The translations under genes and the position numbers were made by a program. 64,000 nt of DNA, taken from the NCBI RefSeq assembly GCF_002811475.1, contig NZ_NPDL01000011.1:62001-126000 (forward strand). Direction: 5' to 3'. Below the pieces are notes generated by a model. It was not told the origin of the DNA. It searched no databases and saw nothing but the letters and a program-made list of their open reading frames with translations. The stretch is from Leptospira hartskeerlii. Lineage in GTDB: Bacteria > Spirochaetota > Leptospiria > Leptospirales > Leptospiraceae. Below are positions 19,285 to 28,760 of this stretch, in pieces. Every line of letters begins with the position of its first letter. Within the stretch, counting starts at the first letter, position 1.

Positions 19285-19389
19285 AGCACACCTCTTAGGA
19301 ATGTTCGTGTTCGAAAGCTTCCGGGAAAACCCGATTTCAGGCAAACTTAAATGTAAAATTTCCGATGAAAAGATAGAAGGACTAAATCC

Positions 19390-21423
19390 TTATTTAACCC
19401 TATGAGCAAAGACCACGTCAGGAATACGCTTTAAGTTGCCTAGGATCTCCTTCAATTGGTCCAAATGTTCGACTTCGATCATAAAGCGGGCCATCAAAGT
19501 ATCCTTTTGCACTGTAGAAGCCCCCGCTTCCAAAATATTTGTCTGGGTTCCTGAGATACTTTTTACCATCTCCAAGTAAATCCCCTGACGATCCTTTGCT
19601 TTCACTTCCACTCTAACAGGTACAGGTTCCGTTTGACCATAGTCCCAATCCACAGTGATCTGTCGGAGTTGTTCTTCTTCTCTTTGTTTTAATGCAACAC
19701 TACAATTCTTTTTGTGAACGGAAACACCTCTTCCTCTAGTTACGAAACCGATGATCTGGTCCCCAGGAAGAGGAGAACAACAACCTGAAAGACGTACCGG
19801 AATATCTCGAAGCCCTGCGACCAAAATTTTTCCACCTGCAACTTGGCCTTGTTGATGAGTCTGCTTCGAAACTTTTTCGGAAGGTTTACGTTTAAGTTCT
19901 TCTAATACTTCCGCATTCAGAGTGAGCTCTGCAGCATTCTCCGCACCGTGTTCCAGATCCTTGCTCGTCTCTTCTCTGAGTTTTCTGAAATAAGCCCGTA
20001 ACTTTTGTCTGGCAGAAGGAGTTTTAACAATGCGAAGCCAGATAGGAGAAGGTTTGGATCTTTTGTCTATTACAACTTCTACTTGATCACCACTTCTAAG
20101 TTCTGTGCGAAGGGGGATCATTCTACCGTTGATCTTAGCTCCCTTACAATGCAAGCCCACATCTGTGTGAATTCTGAATGCAAAGTCCAAAACCGTTGCA
20201 CCTTTAGGAAGTTGTATAATCTCTCCCTTAGGAGTGAAAACAAATACTTCATCTTCATGAAGATCATATTTTAGTTCTTCTAAAAATTCTTTAGGGTCTA
20301 AAGCGGAATCCTGCCAGGTCTGTAGGACTTCCAACCACTTCACGGTTAGATGTCTTTCGTTGGCATGAGTTTTACCTTCTTTGTAAACCCAGTGAGCAGC
20401 GATCCCGAATTCAGCGATCGCATTCATCTCTGCAGTACGGATCTGAACTTCCAAAGGTTTTCCGTCGGGACCAATCACAGTCGTATGAAGCGATTGGTAC
20501 ATATTTGTTTTAGGAGTTGCGATGTAATCCTTAAACCTTCCCGGGACAGGAGACCAAAGTGTATGCACAATCCCTAATACACCGTAGCAATCTTTGATCT
20601 CGTCGGTCACGATACGGATCGCTCTTAGATCGAAAATTTCGTCGAAGGTTTTTTCCTTCGTTTTCATCTTACGATAGATGGAGAAGAAATGTTTTGCCCT
20701 TCCTTCTACATTCGCGTTGATCTGAATTTCAGCGAGCCTTTGTTTCAGGATCAGCTGAAGTTTTTCGATATAATCTTCTCTTTCAGACTTTTTAGCGCTG
20801 ATACGCTTTTTAATATCTTGGTATTCTTCCGGAAAGATGACCTGGAACGCGAGGTCTTCCAGTTCGGATTTAACTGAATATATACCTAATCTTCCAGCAA
20901 TTGGAGCGTATAAAGAAAGAGTTTCGTTTGCGATCCTTCTCTGTTTTTCAGGAGGTTGGAAAGAAAGAGTCCTCATATTGTGAGTCTTATCTGCAAGTTT
21001 GATCAGAATGACCCGAATATCCTGGATGGTTGCGATAATGATCTTTCGGATATTCTCCGCTGCTTCCGTTTCCTTGGATTGGCTTTTGATCTGAGAAATT
21101 TTAGTCACACCTTCCACAAGCTGAGTGATCTCAGTCCCAAAATCACGGACCATATCATCTCTCGTGTATTTTGTGTCTTCTATCACATCATGAAGGATCC
21201 CGGCAGAAATTACCTTCTCGTCCAAGCCTAACTCGTATAAGATAAAACCTACTTGGAGAGGGTGAACTATATAAGGTTCACCCGAAAGCCGGAATTGTCC
21301 TTGGTGAGAATCTTCCGAAACCTTATAAGCCTTCTCGATCATTTCCAAGGCTTCGGGTCCCATAGTTTCCAGAACCCCTTCGATTAACATTTCTTTGGTG
21401 GCAGGAGCCTTAACAAATCCCAT
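19390..21423 (-). CDS. rel: Bifunctional (p)ppGpp synthetase/hydrolase (Rel/SpoT)
   Basis: A 677-residue long RSH protein. The HD hydrolase domain has His40, His54 and AGILHDVIEDT (His78-Asp79). The synthetase domain has RAIRIVTDEIKDCYGVLG and YQSLHTTVIGPDG. A TGS domain (VFTPKGEIIQLPKGATVLDF) and a C-terminal ACT domain (VEVKAKDRQGIYLEMVKSIS) follow. All domains and the HD residues are intact, so both making and degrading (p)ppGpp is expected; it is probably the only long RSH of this organism (inference). It starts with ATG 4 bases after nadC. Confidence 0.95.
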   Translation of the reverse strand: MGFVKAPATKEMLIEGVLETMGPEALEMIEKAYKVSEDSHQGQFRLSGEPYIVHPLQVGFILYELGLDEKVISAGILHDVIEDTKYTRDDMVRDFGTEITQLVEGVTKISQIKSQSKETEAAENIRKIIIATIQDIRVILIKLADKTHNMRTLSFQPPEKQRRIANETLSLYAPIAGRLGIYSVKSELEDLAFQVIFPEEYQDIKKRISAKKSEREDYIEKLQLILKQRLAEIQINANVEGRAKHFFSIYRKMKTKEKTFDEIFDLRAIRIVTDEIKDCYGVLGIVHTLWSPVPGRFKDYIATPKTNMYQSLHTTVIGPDGKPLEVQIRTAEMNAIAEFGIAAHWVYKEGKTHANERHLTVKWLEVLQTWQDSALDPKEFLEELKYDLHEDEVFVFTPKGEIIQLPKGATVLDFAFRIHTDVGLHCKGAKINGRMIPLRTELRSGDQVEVVIDKRSKPSPIWLRIVKTPSARQKLRAYFRKLREETSKDLEHGAENAAELTLNAEVLEELKRKPSEKVSKQTHQQGQVAGGKILVAGLRDIPVRLSGCCSPLPGDQIIGFVTRGRGVSVHKKNCSVALKQREEEQLRQITVDWDYGQTEPVPVRVEVKAKDRQGIYLEMVKSISGTQTNILEAGASTVQKDTLMARFMIEVEHLDQLKEILGNLKRIPDVVFAHRVK

Positions 21424-21427
21424 CTTT

Positions 21428-22300
21428 TTAGGTCCTTATATCCAAACCTAGATCCAAAAATCTGGTAGTATGAGTCAGGTATCCCATGCTAACTCCTACA
21501 CCGGGAAATTCGGACAATGCTTCCAGTTTTTCCGGAGTGATCCCTCCGGAACATTCTATCAGGATTTTAGGATTTTTTTCTTTTACCCTTTGGAACGCTT
21601 TGCGTGTATCGGGTATATTAAAATTATCTAACATTAAAACATCTGGTTCCGCTTCGAGCGCGTCTTCCAATTGGTCCAAGGAATCTATTTCTAGTTCCAC
21701 CATTCTTCCGGGAAAATTAGATCTGATCTTTCCCACAGGAATTTTTGCAGATCCGAATAATGCCAAATGATTATCCTTGATCATCGCCATTTCAGAAAGA
21801 TCCAATCTATGGTTGGAACCTCCCCCGCAATACACTGCGTACTTTGCAAGTTTCCTGTATCCGGGCAGTGTCTTCCTGGTATCCAAGATCATTATACCCT
21901 TAGACCCATACTGATCCACGACCTTTCTAGTCGAAGTAGAAATACCGGAAAGATATTGTAAGAAGTTTAGAAGGATTCTTTCTACGCGTAACATGGAGAG
22001 AAGACTACCTTGTATCTCGGCGATCTTGTCTCCTTTGACGAATTTTTCTCCGTCTTTAAAGAAGAATTTAAACTGTAAATCTCCGCCTGAAAGTTTGGAA
22101 AGAACTTCCGAAACACCGCTACCGCAGAGAATACCTTCTTCTCTTGCGTTTAAGTATGCGATCGCTTTTTGATCCGGAGAGAATAAAGAAACAGACGTTA
22201 TATCTTGCTCAGGACAATCCTCGTCCCATGCCATTTTAGCCAGGGGAAAATAATCCTCCTCGCTCGTCTCTGATATAGGCTTAGTATAAGCCCTCTTCAC
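21428..22300 (-). CDS. nadC: Nicotinate-nucleotide pyrophosphorylase (carboxylating)
   Basis: A 290-residue quinolinate phosphoribosyltransferase, which converts quinolinate and PRPP to nicotinate mononucleotide in de novo NAD synthesis. Conserved segments are ILDTRKTLPGYRKLAKYAV, CGGGSNHRLDLSE and MIKDNHL, holding the arginine, histidine and lysine residues of the active site. VMLDNF and ECSGGITPE are the phosphate-binding strands. The start is GTG at 22300 with a weak ribosome binding site. rel follows after 4 bases. nadA and nadB are not in the window. Confidence 0.95.
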   Translation of the reverse strand: MKRAYTKPISETSEEDYFPLAKMAWDEDCPEQDITSVSLFSPDQKAIAYLNAREEGILCGSGVSEVLSKLSGGDLQFKFFFKDGEKFVKGDKIAEIQGSLLSMLRVERILLNFLQYLSGISTSTRKVVDQYGSKGIMILDTRKTLPGYRKLAKYAVYCGGGSNHRLDLSEMAMIKDNHLALFGSAKIPVGKIRSNFPGRMVELEIDSLDQLEDALEAEPDVLMLDNFNIPDTRKAFQRVKEKNPKILIECSGGITPEKLEALSEFPGVGVSMGYLTHTTRFLDLGLDIRT

Positions 22301-22376
22301 TTGGAATTCACCGCTAAGTAAAACTGTTTCGAATAATAAATGAGGATCAAGCGGAATTCGAAAATTTCCAACTGTA

Positions 22377-22407
22377 GAAAAAAGAAAGGCCCGGAAAAAT
22401 CCGAGCC
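22377..22407 (-). terminator. Rho-independent terminator after the LysM lipoprotein gene
   Basis: On the minus strand the stem GGCTCGGA / TCCGGGCC with a TTTT loop (one mismatch) is followed by TTTCTTTTTTC. It lies about 40 bases after the stop at 22446 and separates the LysM gene from nadC-rel. Confidence 0.8.
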
Positions 22408-22445
22408 AACCATTTGTGTTGAGTTGCTAAAATATTAGACTTATA

Positions 22446-24038
22446 TCAACGAGCTTCTTCGTCGCTTTCCTGTTCACCAGAATCGGAAGGTGCTTCACTC
22501 TCTGTGGAAGGTGCCGGAGTTGAAGGCTCTTCTTCTTCCGGTTCTTGCTCAGAAGTAGCAGGAGGAGGAGTTGTAGTCTCTTCCTTCTTCTCTTGCGGAG
22601 CATTCGCCTCTACTTTATCACTTCCTGTCTGCTTTTTAGGAGCTTTTTTCGGATCGAACTTAGTGGATCCTTTAGCAGGCGGAATTAACAATACTTGTTT
22701 AGGATAGATCAAGTTTGGATTTTTGATCTTACCACGGTTCGCATCATAGATACGTTTCCAAAGTTTAGAAGTGCCGTAATGTTGTTTGTAAGCGGAAATT
22801 CTCCAGAGGCAATCTGCAGGAACTTTCTTACGAACTACGTATTTTTTCCAACCTTCAGGAAGTTCTCCGGAAGAAGAAGCAGTAGAATCTTCTCCTTTTT
22901 TGGTAGAAGAAGTATTGTCTCCTGCATCACCTTTGCGACCTGCAACGGAAGATCCAGTGCGTAATCTTTCTGCGATATCATCAGACTGATCTACAACAAT
23001 GCGAGAAAGTCTGATTGCTTCTTCTGATCTACCGATAGAATCTTCGTATTTTTCGGAAGAATATAACTCTTCTGCGGAAACTAACGACTCATCAGCCGCT
23101 TTTAAGTTCTCGTCAGCTCTTTGGTAAGAAGTTTGGAGATCCTTGCTGGATTTCAGTTTGGACTGATCGATTCCAGATAGTTTATCCTTAGCTTTTCCGA
23201 TGGAATCTTTTGCTTCTGCCTTCTTCTTGAGTGCGTAAGCTTGGATATTTTTTGCTACGAGTTCTGCTGATTTTTTGCGAATATCATCAACTTCAGAATA
23301 ACCTTCTTTGATCTTTCCTTCGTCGATTTTTGCCTTAGCAGCATTCAAACGTTCTCTTGTTTGGGCCACTTCAGGGTCTTGGCCAGAAGCATATCTGTCT
23401 GCATCATCCAGATTTTTTTCGATATCTGCGAGAGAATCGATCAACTGTTGTTTTTGAGAAAGAGCCAAAGATTTGGCGTCAGTTGCCGCCTTTTTGGACT
23501 CCAGATATTTTTTATTACTTTGTTCGTACTGATCGAAAGCAGCAAGACGGGTTCTAAGTTTTGCGTCGTCCCCGGATTCCTTAGGATAGGATTCCAAAGT
23601 GCGGTCCGCATTGTCTCTTAGAGTATCCCCTTCTTTCTTAAGCTCTACTGCATTATTATAAGGTTCTGCAGCGAGCTGAGAAGCATAAGCCTCATCCGCT
23701 TCGTTGATAGAGGTGTTCGCTTGTGTCTTGGATTCCTCGGTCAATTGAGGATAAGATCTTTCTAATGCATCATACGCTTTGCTTTTTGCATATTCGGCAC
23801 TTTTTTTGGTCTCGCCCAAATCTTCGTTAGAAGCTTTTTCATGAGCGGTCAAAAGACTTTTGCGAGCTTCCTCGAATTCTCCGGAAGCGTATCTTTCTGC
23901 GCCTGCATCTTTAGCGCGAGTGATAGCGGTCTTAGCTTCCGCCAATTCTTTTACAGGTAGTTCTGCACCACAGGCGACTAGGAATCCTAAAACTCCCAGT
24001 ACCAATGATGGGAACGATATAGCTCGAAAAGTTTTCAT
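22446..24038 (-). CDS. LysM-domain lipoprotein with DUF4398-like helical repeats
   Basis: A 530-residue lipoprotein with lipobox LVAC ending at Cys23. The region from 27 to about 370 is almost all helix and rich in Ala, Glu, Lys and Ser; AKTAITRAKDAGAERYASGE resembles DUF4398, and similar AGA/YASG segments recur, which suggests coiled-coil or repeat packing. A LysM peptidoglycan-binding domain covers about 393-445 (VPADCLWRISAYKQHYG, then NPNLIYPKQVLLIPP). The tail from 455 on is a disordered Pro/Glu/Ser/Thr-rich stretch. Such a protein would tether the outer membrane or periplasmic machinery to the cell wall. It is flanked upstream by an STAS gene 40 bases away and ends in a clear terminator. 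Confidence 0.87.
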   Translation of the reverse strand: MKTFRAISFPSLVLGVLGFLVACGAELPVKELAEAKTAITRAKDAGAERYASGEFEEARKSLLTAHEKASNEDLGETKKSAEYAKSKAYDALERSYPQLTEESKTQANTSINEADEAYASQLAAEPYNNAVELKKEGDTLRDNADRTLESYPKESGDDAKLRTRLAAFDQYEQSNKKYLESKKAATDAKSLALSQKQQLIDSLADIEKNLDDADRYASGQDPEVAQTRERLNAAKAKIDEGKIKEGYSEVDDIRKKSAELVAKNIQAYALKKKAEAKDSIGKAKDKLSGIDQSKLKSSKDLQTSYQRADENLKAADESLVSAEELYSSEKYEDSIGRSEEAIRLSRIVVDQSDDIAERLRTGSSVAGRKGDAGDNTSSTKKGEDSTASSSGELPEGWKKYVVRKKVPADCLWRISAYKQHYGTSKLWKRIYDANRGKIKNPNLIYPKQVLLIPPAKGSTKFDPKKAPKKQTGSDKVEANAPQEKKEETTTPPPATSEQEPEEEEPSTPAPSTESEAPSDSGEQESDEEAR

Positions 24039-24078
24039 TTATTTTGCACCAGCCAGAGGATCGTTAAATATGCCTTAC

Positions 24079-24414
24079 TTATTTGAAGGCAGCGACGGCA
24101 TCAGCTTCGTTATCAAAGATCTCGAAGAATGACGTTAATTTAGTTAATTCAAATACCTTTCTTACGGAACCAGCAACGTTGATAATTTTAAGTCCGCCCT
24201 GGTATTTTTTTAAGTTAGAGAGGCTGGAAATCAAAGCACCGATTCCGGATGAGTCGATATAAGAGACCTTTTCCAGATTGATAATAGTATAGTATTTCTG
24301 CTCTTCAATGAGCTTTGCGATCACATCCTTAATCTCAGGGGCATTGTATAAATCTATCTCCCCATTGATGTCCAGAATTACGATGTTACCGCTTTCCCTT
24401 CTGGTGATTTCCAT
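24079..24414 (-). CDS. STAS-domain anti-sigma factor antagonist
   Basis: A 111-residue single STAS domain with VSYIDSSGIGAL; Ser56 is at the site phosphorylated in RsbV/SpoIIAA proteins. The C-terminal half has KVFELTKLTSFFEIF, as in typical antagonists. AAGGAG lies 13 bases before the ATG. It is the second of two STAS proteins in the window; this one carries the canonical DSSG while the other has NSAG. No anti-sigma kinase is adjacent. It precedes the LysM lipoprotein gene by 40 bases. Confidence 0.92.
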   Translation of the reverse strand: MEITRRESGNIVILDINGEIDLYNAPEIKDVIAKLIEEQKYYTIINLEKVSYIDSSGIGALISSLSNLKKYQGGLKIINVAGSVRKVFELTKLTSFFEIFDNEADAVAAFK

Positions 24415-24483
24415 AAAAAATCAGCAACTCCTTTCTTTATCTGTTTGAACCATCCTACAATAGGGGGGTCATTCTCTATATAG

Positions 24484-25608
24484 TCAACGAGAAATTTCCG
24501 GTCTTTCGTACAAATTTTTCCATTTAACGAAAAACTCGCTGAAATTTCCAACTTCGATGGAATGTCGAAGTTCTCTCATGAACTTTTTCATAAAATGCAA
24601 ATTATGGTACGTGCTCAAGGAAAATGCGCTTAACTCTTTCACGTGATGTAAGTGTCTAATATACCCGATACTGTATCTTTTACACACTTTGCATTCGCAT
24701 TCCGGGTCCATCGGCTCATCTACGAGCTTCCATTTTTCATTTCTGAGATTCACTTTTCCTCGAGAAGTGAATACTTGCCCGTTTCTAGCATTTCGGGTGG
24801 GAAGAACGCAGTCAAACATGTCGACTCCGTTTCTTACTCCTTCCAAAATATCCGGAACAGTTCCTACTCCCATCAGATATAATGGTCTAGTCCTGTCGGT
24901 GTACGAGGAAATTCCTTCCATGGTTCGGATAAAATCAGGTCTGGGTTCTCCTACGGAGAGTCCTCCGATCGCAATTCCGGAAAAAGGAAGAGAACGAATC
25001 TTCTCCAGGCTCTCCAATCTCAGATCTAAATTGGTTCCGCCTTGGAAAATTCCGAATAAAAATTGATTACGTTTGTCTTTCTCCCAGTAATTCACAGCTT
25101 CTTCCGCCCAACGATGGGTCCGATCTAAAGCTTCTTTGATCCTAGAAACAGTTCCGTCTCCGGGAGGACAATCATCCAAAACCATCATGATGTCTGAACC
25201 GATCGATCTCTGGATATCGATGACTTTCTCGGGAGTGAAAAAATGAGGACTTCCGTCAATATGAGAACGGAACTCCACTCCTTCTTTTTTAAATTTCACA
25301 AGAGAATTCAGACTGAAAACTTGGAAACCACCGCTGTCTGTGAGCAGAGCTTTTTTATACGAAACAAAGTTTTTAAGCCCGCCAAATTTCTCCAGGACCT
25401 CGGTGCCGGGGCGGAGATAAAGATGATAGGTATTTCCGAGTATCAGTTCATAACCTAACTCATCTATATCGTCAGAGTCCAGGGATTTGACTGCACCTCT
25501 TGTGCCCACAGGCATAAATACAGGCGTTGGAATTTCGATTCCGTTGAGGGATAAGGTTCCGGTTCGGGCAAAAGAATGTGGATCTTCTACCCTAGATCTA
25601 TAGATCAT
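24484..25608 (-). CDS. tgt: Queuine tRNA-ribosyltransferase
   Basis: A TIM-barrel enzyme of 374 residues from the ATG at 25608, which exchanges guanine 34 for preQ1 in tRNAs for Asp, Asn, His and Tyr. [13 protein letters not shown] holds the catalytic Asp, and [16 protein letters not shown] holds the nucleophile Asp and the RNA-binding loop. Zinc ligands are CECKVC and the His in STYHNLHF. I reject the longer frame beginning at TTG 25638 because the ATG at 25608 forms an ATGA overlap with the upstream fur-like gene. Confidence 0.95.
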   Translation of the reverse strand: MIYRSRVEDPHSFARTGTLSLNGIEIPTPVFMPVGTRGAVKSLDSDDIDELGYELILGNTYHLYLRPGTEVLEKFGGLKNFVSYKKALLTDSGGFQVFSLNSLVKFKKEGVEFRSHIDGSPHFFTPEKVIDIQRSIGSDIMMVLDDCPPGDGTVSRIKEALDRTHRWAEEAVNYWEKDKRNQFLFGIFQGGTNLDLRLESLEKIRSLPFSGIAIGGLSVGEPRPDFIRTMEGISSYTDRTRPLYLMGVGTVPDILEGVRNGVDMFDCVLPTRNARNGQVFTSRGKVNLRNEKWKLVDEPMDPECECKVCKRYSIGYIRHLHHVKELSAFSLSTYHNLHFMKKFMRELRHSIEVGNFSEFFVKWKNLYERPEISR

Positions 25609-26093
25609 TTTTTGTTCGGACAATTCGGATCCAAACAAGAGCCGTAGATATTCAGGCTATGACCTGTGATCTTGAACCCGTTGCTTGCGGCTGCTTGCTC
25701 TTGCAGCTGTTCGATCCTTTCGTCCATGAACTCGACTATTCTTCCACAGTCTATGCAGATGATATGATCGTGATGAGTATGACCTATGATATGTTCGTAA
25801 TACTTATAATCTTGGCCGAAATTATGCTCTTGCAATAACTTCGCTTCCACCATGATGGATAGAATTCTATAAATGGTAGCCTTGGAAATTTTATCTCTTT
25901 GGTCTTTGAATTCTTCCAGGAGGCTTTCCGCGGTGAAGTGATTATGCAGGGAGAAAATACGTTCTGCGACTAACATCCTTTGGTTGGTGATCTTTAGTCC
26001 CTTCTTCTGTAAGTAATCGGAAAAAGTTTTCATCTCCATCCGGATGGAATCGTCTACGGTTTTCAGAATTTCAGTTTCTCGGTCTTTGTTCAT
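25605..26093 (-). CDS. Fur/PerR-family metalloregulator
   Basis: A 162-residue Fur-family repressor. The winged-helix part includes [17 protein letters not shown] and [13 protein letters not shown]. The hinge [18 protein letters not shown] has the His-rich regulatory metal site and the CIDC half of the structural zinc site; SCLDPNC supplies the second cysteine pair. I cannot decide by eye between Fur, Zur and PerR. Leptospira encode several paralogues. Its stop overlaps the tgt start by ATGA. The 139-base gap upstream contains a 23-base palindrome that could be an operator or the end of lptE. Confidence 0.9.
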   Translation of the reverse strand: MNKDRETEILKTVDDSIRMEMKTFSDYLQKKGLKITNQRMLVAERIFSLHNHFTAESLLEEFKDQRDKISKATIYRILSIMVEAKLLQEHNFGQDYKYYEHIIGHTHHDHIICIDCGRIVEFMDERIEQLQEQAAASNGFKITGHSLNIYGSCLDPNCPNKK

Positions 26094-26207
26094 TTTTTAG
26101 GAGGAATGGAACTCTCTTGCAGAATTTTCCTTTCGGATCAAGGAATCTGGGCTGTTCACATTCTTTTTCCACAATTTAAGATCCGGTTATGAGATTTATC
26201 AAGTGGA

Positions 26208-26230
26208 ATTTCATTTTTAGGAAATGAAAT
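26208..26230. promoter_or_regulatory. Perfect AT-rich inverted repeat between lptE and the fur-like gene
   Basis: ATTTCATTT, five bases TTAGG, then AAATGAAAT: a perfect 9-base inverted repeat, starting 3 bases after the lptE stop and about 115 bases before the fur-like start. It has no GC core or T-run typical of a terminator. It may be an operator, perhaps for Fur-family autoregulation, or a weak transcript end. Confidence 0.4.
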
Positions 26231-26232
26231 AC

Positions 26233-26793
26233 TTACTCTTCCTCACCTTCTATTTTGCCCGCTATAGAATAATACCAGGCTCTTTCTAATTCTTCTGCGA
26301 TACGGACCGCAAGAATTTTGAGTAATCTGGTCTGAGCCTGCCCCTCTGTTTCCATAAAACCAACTTGGTCTGAATAGATAATCCTCGCTGGGATCTCAGT
26401 TCTTTCTAATGGAATTTTTTCTCCACCTGCTTTCTGGAGCTCCACCTTGCAGACTACAAACATCTCTTTGCTAAGTTGCTGGCCACCTTGATCTAATAGT
26501 GCACCTACCTGTTGGTAATGACTGATCTCTCCGTAGATACGATATGCGGCTTGAGACTTCTCCCTAGTCTGGATAAATCTTCCTCGATAATTGATCTCCT
26601 GTTTTACCAGATCCGAAAGAGTGGTATGCATTGCGATCCCGTAGGAATTGTTCCGAAAATTCTGCACATACACTGTGCGTTTAGAATCCGGGATGGGGAT
26701 CCCGTCTATTTTAGGAGGATTACCGGGCTCCCGAGTGAGATAGGTGCAAGAACTTAGGCAAAATACCAGAAAAATCGGAACAAGGAGCCTCAT
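26233..26793 (-). CDS. lptE: LptE-like LPS-assembly lipoprotein
   Basis: A 186-residue lipoprotein from the ATG at 26793 (GGAGG upstream), with lipobox LSSC ending at Cys16. A longer GTG-started form at 26838 would bury the signal peptide. The mature protein begins after a proline-rich segment with KRTVYVQNFRNNSYG, then LSDLVKQEINYRGRF, the beta-helix arrangement of LptE, which plugs the LptD barrel that inserts LPS in the outer membrane. Leptospira are unusual spirochaetes in having LPS. lptD is not in the window. The gene is divergent from the M23 peptidase gene. Confidence 0.75.
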   Translation of the reverse strand: MRLLVPIFLVFCLSSCTYLTREPGNPPKIDGIPIPDSKRTVYVQNFRNNSYGIAMHTTLSDLVKQEINYRGRFIQTREKSQAAYRIYGEISHYQQVGALLDQGGQQLSKEMFVVCKVELQKAGGEKIPLERTEIPARIIYSDQVGFMETEGQAQTRLLKILAVRIAEELERAWYYSIAGKIEGEEE

Positions 26794-26884
26794 AACATCA
26801 GGCTTTCCTCCAAGTATGAGGCTGCAAGAAAATTTCACAGATTTCAGGCTTTACAATTTAGGGGAACCGGATCTGAATTCGCAA

Positions 26885-28693
26885 ATGGGAAAAAATTTCC
26901 TAAAACTTTTTCCACAAATCCCGCTTCGATTCGGACTAACATTTCTTCTCCTCTTTCTAACTTTGGGAGAAGGTAAAGCAGGCGAAACCGGTTCCAAAGT
27001 TTCTGCAGTTTCTCCTAATCTAAAAGTTAATTCGGCCCTTCAAAAAAATATTTGGGATGATCTCACACCTGAGGTTTTAGCTGATCTTGGAAATTTAGGT
27101 TTTCCAATGGAGATGGAAACTCCCATCTCAGGTTCCTATGCAGAATATAGAGTACATCATCTTCATATGGGTTGCGATTTTAAAACATTCCATACGAACG
27201 GGATCTCCGCCATTTCCCCATTTCAAGGATATATAGAATCGATCGGACAATCCACAAAAGGATATGGTTCGAATATAATTTTAAGATCTTCCGGTTCTAA
27301 TTTAAAGGCAAAGTTTGCTCACTTACTGGACTTCAAAGGTTTCAGAAAGGATTTAGATCTACTGAGGGAAGCATTGGCATTACTCAGCGGTGGAGAATTT
27401 CAGGTAAAACTTTCTCCCGGTTCCTATAATCTCCCTAAAGGAGAAAATATTGCAAGGCTCGGAGAGTCGGGCTCAGGCGTCAGCCATCTACATTTTGAAT
27501 TACATTTACCTAATGGAACATTAAACCCTCTCCCCTATTTACCTTTGAGGGGAAAAGACAGATATTCTCCCGAACTTTTGCTATTATACGTGGACTCAGA
27601 AGATGGAGTGCAGGCCAGATTACCTTTAGAAAAAAAGGGAGAAGGTAGATTTGCACTTCCAGGAAATCAAAAACTGAATCTTGCGGGAGGGGTCCGTTTC
27701 AGATTGGGAGCCTACGACCTAATGACTTCCAGAAACAAAAACAATTTATTCTTCGCAGGCATTTACAAAGACGAGGCTCCCTTATACGAAAGGTCCTTCA
27801 GAGGAATGAGCTATGAAGAAGCAAGGATCCATCACGATATATTCGACTCAAATCGTTCTTCCTTAAATCCTCCCGTTTATGTTTATAATCTATTCCCTGC
27901 AAAAGGACCAAGCATAGATCTTAGAAATTTTGAAACAGGAAGTATAGTCAAACTTGTCCTCAAGGCTTCCGATCACGCAGGAAATCATTCCATTCTTCCT
28001 TTAGAAATAGAAGTCGGAACGATAAATTCCAAAAAACCTTCCATTACGAAAACTGAATTCACATCCGCAGATGGGATCTTAAAGATCAAAACTCCAAACA
28101 AAACAACGTATGGCCAAGGTTCTTTAATATTCAAAAAATTGGAAAAACCGGAAGAAGATCTAAAACTTCCGGAAGGACTTAAATCTAAAGCGGCTATTTA
28201 CGAATTAGAATCTTCCGATCTTTCTTGGGTGGGAGAAGCGGAACTAACTTGGCGTGGTGCGGCCCTAGGTAAAAAAGATGGGATCTATATCTATGATAAA
28301 GCTTCTAAAAAATGGTCTGCCCTAAAACAAAAAGGCCAAGCTGGATTAGTCACCAAACTTGGGGCATTAGCAATTCTCACTGATGATGCAAAACCTGCGG
28401 TGAATTATCCATATCTGATCACAAGAAATAGAAGGATTAAGGGCCAGGAAGAAGAAGGAATCGAAGAAAGATTATACACAGTTTCCGACACAGGCTCCGG
28501 CTATGCAGGCGGAGCAGAAGTTTTACTCGAAGGAGAAGTTTACCCAAGTGAGTTCGATGCGGACCGTAAAATGCTAATCGTCAAATTTCCCAAAACTTTC
28601 TCCGCTTGGAAAAAGTATATGCTACTCCAGATCCGAATTAAAGACAGAGCAGGAAACTCCTCCGATTGGTTTACAGATTTAGTGAGATTTTAG
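26885..28693 (+). CDS. M23 (LytM) family peptidase, exported
   Basis: I choose ATG 26885, which gives a clean signal peptide (MGKNFLKLFPQIPLRFGLTF...); frames beginning further upstream would overlap lptE. The LytM domain covers about residues 70-225: HMGCD gives zinc ligands His84 and Asp88, and SHLHFELH gives His201 and His203, so the active site is complete. The remaining 380 residues are beta-rich with segments like LKASDHAGNHSILPLEIEV, resembling immunoglobulin-like modules, and have no family I recognise. About 602 residues in all. Predicted to cut peptidoglycan cross-links in the periplasm. A bidirectional terminator follows. Confidence 0.85.
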   Translation: MGKNFLKLFPQIPLRFGLTFLLLFLTLGEGKAGETGSKVSAVSPNLKVNSALQKNIWDDLTPEVLADLGNLGFPMEMETPISGSYAEYRVHHLHMGCDFKTFHTNGISAISPFQGYIESIGQSTKGYGSNIILRSSGSNLKAKFAHLLDFKGFRKDLDLLREALALLSGGEFQVKLSPGSYNLPKGENIARLGESGSGVSHLHFELHLPNGTLNPLPYLPLRGKDRYSPELLLLYVDSEDGVQARLPLEKKGEGRFALPGNQKLNLAGGVRFRLGAYDLMTSRNKNNLFFAGIYKDEAPLYERSFRGMSYEEARIHHDIFDSNRSSLNPPVYVYNLFPAKGPSIDLRNFETGSIVKLVLKASDHAGNHSILPLEIEVGTINSKKPSITKTEFTSADGILKIKTPNKTTYGQGSLIFKKLEKPEEDLKLPEGLKSKAAIYELESSDLSWVGEAELTWRGAALGKKDGIYIYDKASKKWSALKQKGQAGLVTKLGALAILTDDAKPAVNYPYLITRNRRIKGQEEEGIEERLYTVSDTGSGYAGGAEVLLEGEVYPSEFDADRKMLIVKFPKTFSAWKKYMLLQIRIKDRAGNSSDWFTDLVRF

Positions 28694-28707
28694 TTCCTTA
28701 TAAATAA

Positions 28708-28733
28708 AAAGCCCCGCGACTCCGCAGGGCTTT
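28708..28733. terminator. Bidirectional terminator between convergent M23 and greA-fusion genes
   Basis: AAAGCCC and GGGCTTT form a 7-base stem, extended inside by GCG/CGC after one mismatch. T-rich tracts flank it on both strands (TTTAAATTT on plus; TTTTTATTTA on minus). It sits between the stops at 28693 and 28761. Confidence 0.88.
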
Positions 28734-28760
28734 AAATTTCAAGATTGGAAAGTGTCTTTC

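Noticed and set aside
22446..24038. Possible internal duplication in the LysM lipoprotein (AGA/YASG segments)
   Set aside because: Similarity between segments is low by eye and fits general Ala/Glu/Lys helix bias; a dot plot would be needed.
26744..26884. Longer N-terminus for the M23 peptidase overlapping lptE
   Set aside because: It would put 47 residues ahead of an obvious signal peptide and overlap the divergent lptE start.
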